Shown here one piece after another: positions 61,406 to 64,000 of a stretch of DNA of 64,000 nucleotides. The notes below the pieces were generated by a model. That model saw only the letters and a program-made list of their open reading frames with translations, was not told the DNA's origin and did no database searches. A program made the position numbers and the translations under genes. Position 1 is the first letter of the stretch, and each line of letters starts with the position of its first letter. Source of the DNA: Shinisaurus crocodilurus (Eukaryota > Chordata > Lepidosauria > Squamata > Shinisauridae); NCBI GenBank assembly GCA_021292165.1, contig CM037877.1, positions 25,990,197 to 26,054,196 of the forward strand, read 5' to 3'.

Positions 61406-62695
61406 TTTGGGTTTTATGGGTGTGCATAGTATTGCACTGTTAGTTTTCCATGACATTCTATAAGCATGCTCTTTCAACCGGCACGATGACTACTCTATAC
61501 TATCACAGAGAAAGATCGCCATTCCATTGCACAGTTGGGCAATACCAGCCAACCAAAATTCCCCCCCCAAAATTCCAAGCTTTCAAGTTCTCCAGAACTC
61601 TTCCTCAGGCTAGGTGGTGCAAAAAGCAGGCGGCGGGGGAAGAAGCAGGCAGCAGAGTCCAAAAATCCAGGTGTTGTGGCTATGCGTTCTACAGTACAGA
61701 CAGAACAAGTCTCAAAATGAAAATTTGCATTCTGAATTAATTAATCAGTGATAGGTGTGCCAGGTATTAGATTACAACTAGCAATGCATTTTGGGAGAGT
61801 AAAGCAATGGCTGATCTCCATTTTTGAAAACAAAACGCCCATCTGTTACAGTTAGATCTGCCTCTTGCCTTGGACAAAACACATGGGTCCCTGAGTTGGC
61901 ATACAGCAAAAGTGCAAGAAACATGACAGTCCTTCTATTAACAAAGCCAGAGATCCTAATGAAGTTACTGCCCAACTGTGAATTTTGGATTTTCTTCCCT
62001 AATGGATCGGCACCGCTACCATTGTTTCTTTCTTTTACATTTCATTGCAGTTTTTCTAATGGTGTGTTGTCTCTGCTCCTCTTATTGGACAAGGAGTACA
62101 GCAATGGACCATTTAAATCCTTCAGACTCATTATTTCAAGTACATTTACCAAAGGGAAGACATGACAGCATGCTGTTGCCGTCTCACAGTTGTGACACAA
62201 CAGCACAGTCCCTTGTGTGTAAATGTATTAATGGAGAGGAGGAACAGTCTTCTGCTTCAATCCCAAATAGAACGGGTGTGATGCTCCTTCTCCTTCCAAA
62301 TCTAGGTACTCAAAGGCAGCAGAACCTTGCTTGAAGGATCCAAACAGTGCATTGCTGTAAATTGACGTTACCCAAATTAAAATGCAAAGCGAACCATGGG
62401 TCAATGGCCAGGAGGGAGGCCATTCCATAGTGTTTGTCCAAACAAGTGCCAGACCTTCTAAAATAAAAGTTTGTTTACTTTCTTTCCGATATTCATACCC
62501 TGCCTCTCAACTGTAGTTACCGAAGCAGCTCAGATTATTAATTAAAATAGCAATGTCATCAATAAGAAAACACAATCGTTACTAAAGATTAAACTAAAAA
62601 TTTAGAAGCAAAATAAAACAGTTTCATGGGATGACCTCCGGTTCTAGTATTATGAGAGAGGAGAAAAATGTCTCCCTATCCACTTTCTCCACACC

Positions 62696-63022
62696 ATGCA
62701 TCATTTTGTACACCTCTATCATGTCTCCCCCTTACTCACTTATTTTTTAAGCAAAACAATCCCAGATGTTGTAACCTTCCCTCACAGGGGAGTTAGTTGC
62801 TTCAGCCCCTTGATCATTTTAGTTGCCTTTTTCTGCACTTTTTTCAACTCTACAATGTCCTTTTTTAGGTGCAGTGACCAGAATTGTACACAGTATTCTA
62901 AGTGCGGGTGCACCGTAGATTTGCATAACGGCAGTATGATCTCAGAAGATTTATTTTCAGTTCCTTTCCCAATTGTGGCTAACATGGAATTTGTTAGGCA
63001 TAATCTGAGCAGTTTCTGAGAA
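62696..63022 (-). mobile_element. CR1-like LINE RT fragment (minus)
   Basis: The minus strand frame reads CKSTVHPHLEYCVQFWSLHL then KKDIVELKKVQKKATKMIKG, LKQLTPL, the highly conserved HPHLEYCVQFW...VQ.RATK block near the CR1 RT C-terminus. Truncated at both ends. Confidence 0.9.
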
Positions 63023-63249
63023 TGAATTGCCCCCATGCCCCATCCTTGGTTGCAACCAACCTCACCTCGAAAGGTGGGGATACACTGTGCATGATACCAG
63101 TAACAAGCTTAACAGTCGGGCAGATTCATAATGGGAGCAGGCAATATGGTCATTGTCAGAGGAGTTAGGTCAATACCAAAGCTTTGAATTGTGTCTGGAA
63201 ACCAACTACTAGTAGCCCACGAAGTTTTGAGAACTGGCAAGATGTCACC

Positions 63250-64000
63250 TACTTTCAGTACAGTTAGTAGAGGTAACGTTTAGTTACCAATACACTACCT
63301 TTTACCCAAAGAAACCTGGAAATGTAGCATATGTTTGGGGAGAAGACTCCGGATGAGAGGCAGACTACTTTTGGCTTCACTGCAGACTGGCACTCCCTCT
63401 TTGGTTTATACGATCTGGTCAGACTCTTTTGAATCCCCCTGGTCAAAGGCCATGATAAATAAAATAATCTCAGTAGGGCTTTCACCAGATATGTTATTAT
63501 CTAATGAGTTAGTTAGTGCTAAATAAATTGTGAAACAGAGGTTGTTGGACATTGATTTACAAGAATTACAGGGAGCTGCCAGGGCCCCCTGCTCTATCCT
63601 TGGATCTGCCAGCTTTTTTTTAGCAAGGAGGGGCTGCCTTATCTATGCTGGCTGACGATTCCCAAATTTAGGAGAGCATTCTCATTAGCAAGATTTAATG
63701 CTCTCCCTTCTAAATTGCTGGATGGCAGATATAACGGAACTCCACTTTCTGAAAGATGCTGCCCATGCAATAACTTTGAGGGAGAATCTATACAGCATGT
63801 TTTACTTTCCTGCAGCTTCTACCATAGGGCCAGGAAAGACCTGATCTACCCTATTCTACGGTCTTTTCCTGGGCACCCTACGGACTTTTTAATAACTTTA
63901 TTACTCAGCAGCTCTGATAAGTTAATCACTGAGCAAGTGGCCAAATTTCTGAACCAAGCTATCTTTACCAGATTATGTTTGACTTCCCGTTTTCATGTGT
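63250..64000 (+). mobile_element. Non-LTR retroelement 3' coding fragment, runs off the window
   Basis: In broken frames the plus strand gives ARFNALPSKLLDGRYNGTPL then SERCCPCNNFEGESIQHVLL, SCSFYHRARKDLIYPILRSF. This CPCN-(n)-HVLLSCxFY cysteine-histidine pattern resembles the zinc-knuckle region C-terminal to RT in LINEs. Family not assigned; upstream part (63250-63620) is probably the same element. Confidence 0.65.

Larger units (their letters stand above)
46961..64000. other. Intergenic region upstream of MOCS2
   Basis: I find no exon with a recognisable protein or a conserved splice pattern. Open frames are at most ~180 codons and fall in repeats or low-complexity sequence. Stretches 47110-47470, 47710-48530, 49100-49800, 50640-51060, 52610-54190, 55400-57590, 59100-60590 and 61410-62690 show nothing I can assign beyond short microsatellites. 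Confidence 0.6.

Overview
The window is nuclear DNA from a vertebrate, most likely a squamate reptile (lizard or relative). The reasons are AT-rich, intron-rich sequence, two genes with vertebrate exon structure, tRNA-headed Sauria-type SINEs, CR1/L2-like LINE tails, a Penelope-like fragment, hAT and Tc1/mariner non-autonomous elements, and dense small foldback repeats. The species cannot be named from the sequence.

Layout. 1-29.6 kb, + strand: the last 12 coding exons of ITGA2 (integrin alpha-2, collagen-receptor subunit), from the calf region through the transmembrane helix and the GFFKR cytoplasmic tail (stop 26992-26994). A 3' UTR of about 2.5 kb probably follows, with AATAAA at 29541. 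29.7-31.2 kb: the junction between the two convergent genes, holding a near-perfect 230-bp inverted duplication, a 34-bp hairpin and a perfect 84-bp palindrome. 35.0-46.3 kb, - strand: MOCS2, the two-product gene for molybdopterin synthase. MOCS2A (MoaD-like small subunit) lies in three exons. MOCS2B (MoaE-like large subunit) continues on the same strand through four further exons. The 5' end sits in a CpG island at about 46.0-46.6 kb with a CGG/GCC repeat. 46.6-64 kb: intergenic, with repeats only and no gene I can support.

The ITGA2-MOCS2 tail-to-tail order matches the arrangement known in other vertebrates, which supports both calls. The genes work in unrelated processes: ITGA2 in cell-matrix adhesion, MOCS2 in molybdenum cofactor synthesis.

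Two observations deserve most attention. First, the MOCS2A/MOCS2B relation is unusual. The position of the mammalian MOCS2B AUG reads ACG here. With canonical splicing, MOCS2B is in the same frame as MOCS2A, separated by a single TAA, with its first AUG at the start of the next exon. Second, several repeat families are built from foldbacks. One family of about 400 bp is a string of successive stem-loops whose arms differ between copies yet stay complementary. Exon boundaries were placed by reading splice sites and matching remembered family sequence; no database search or folding program was run.
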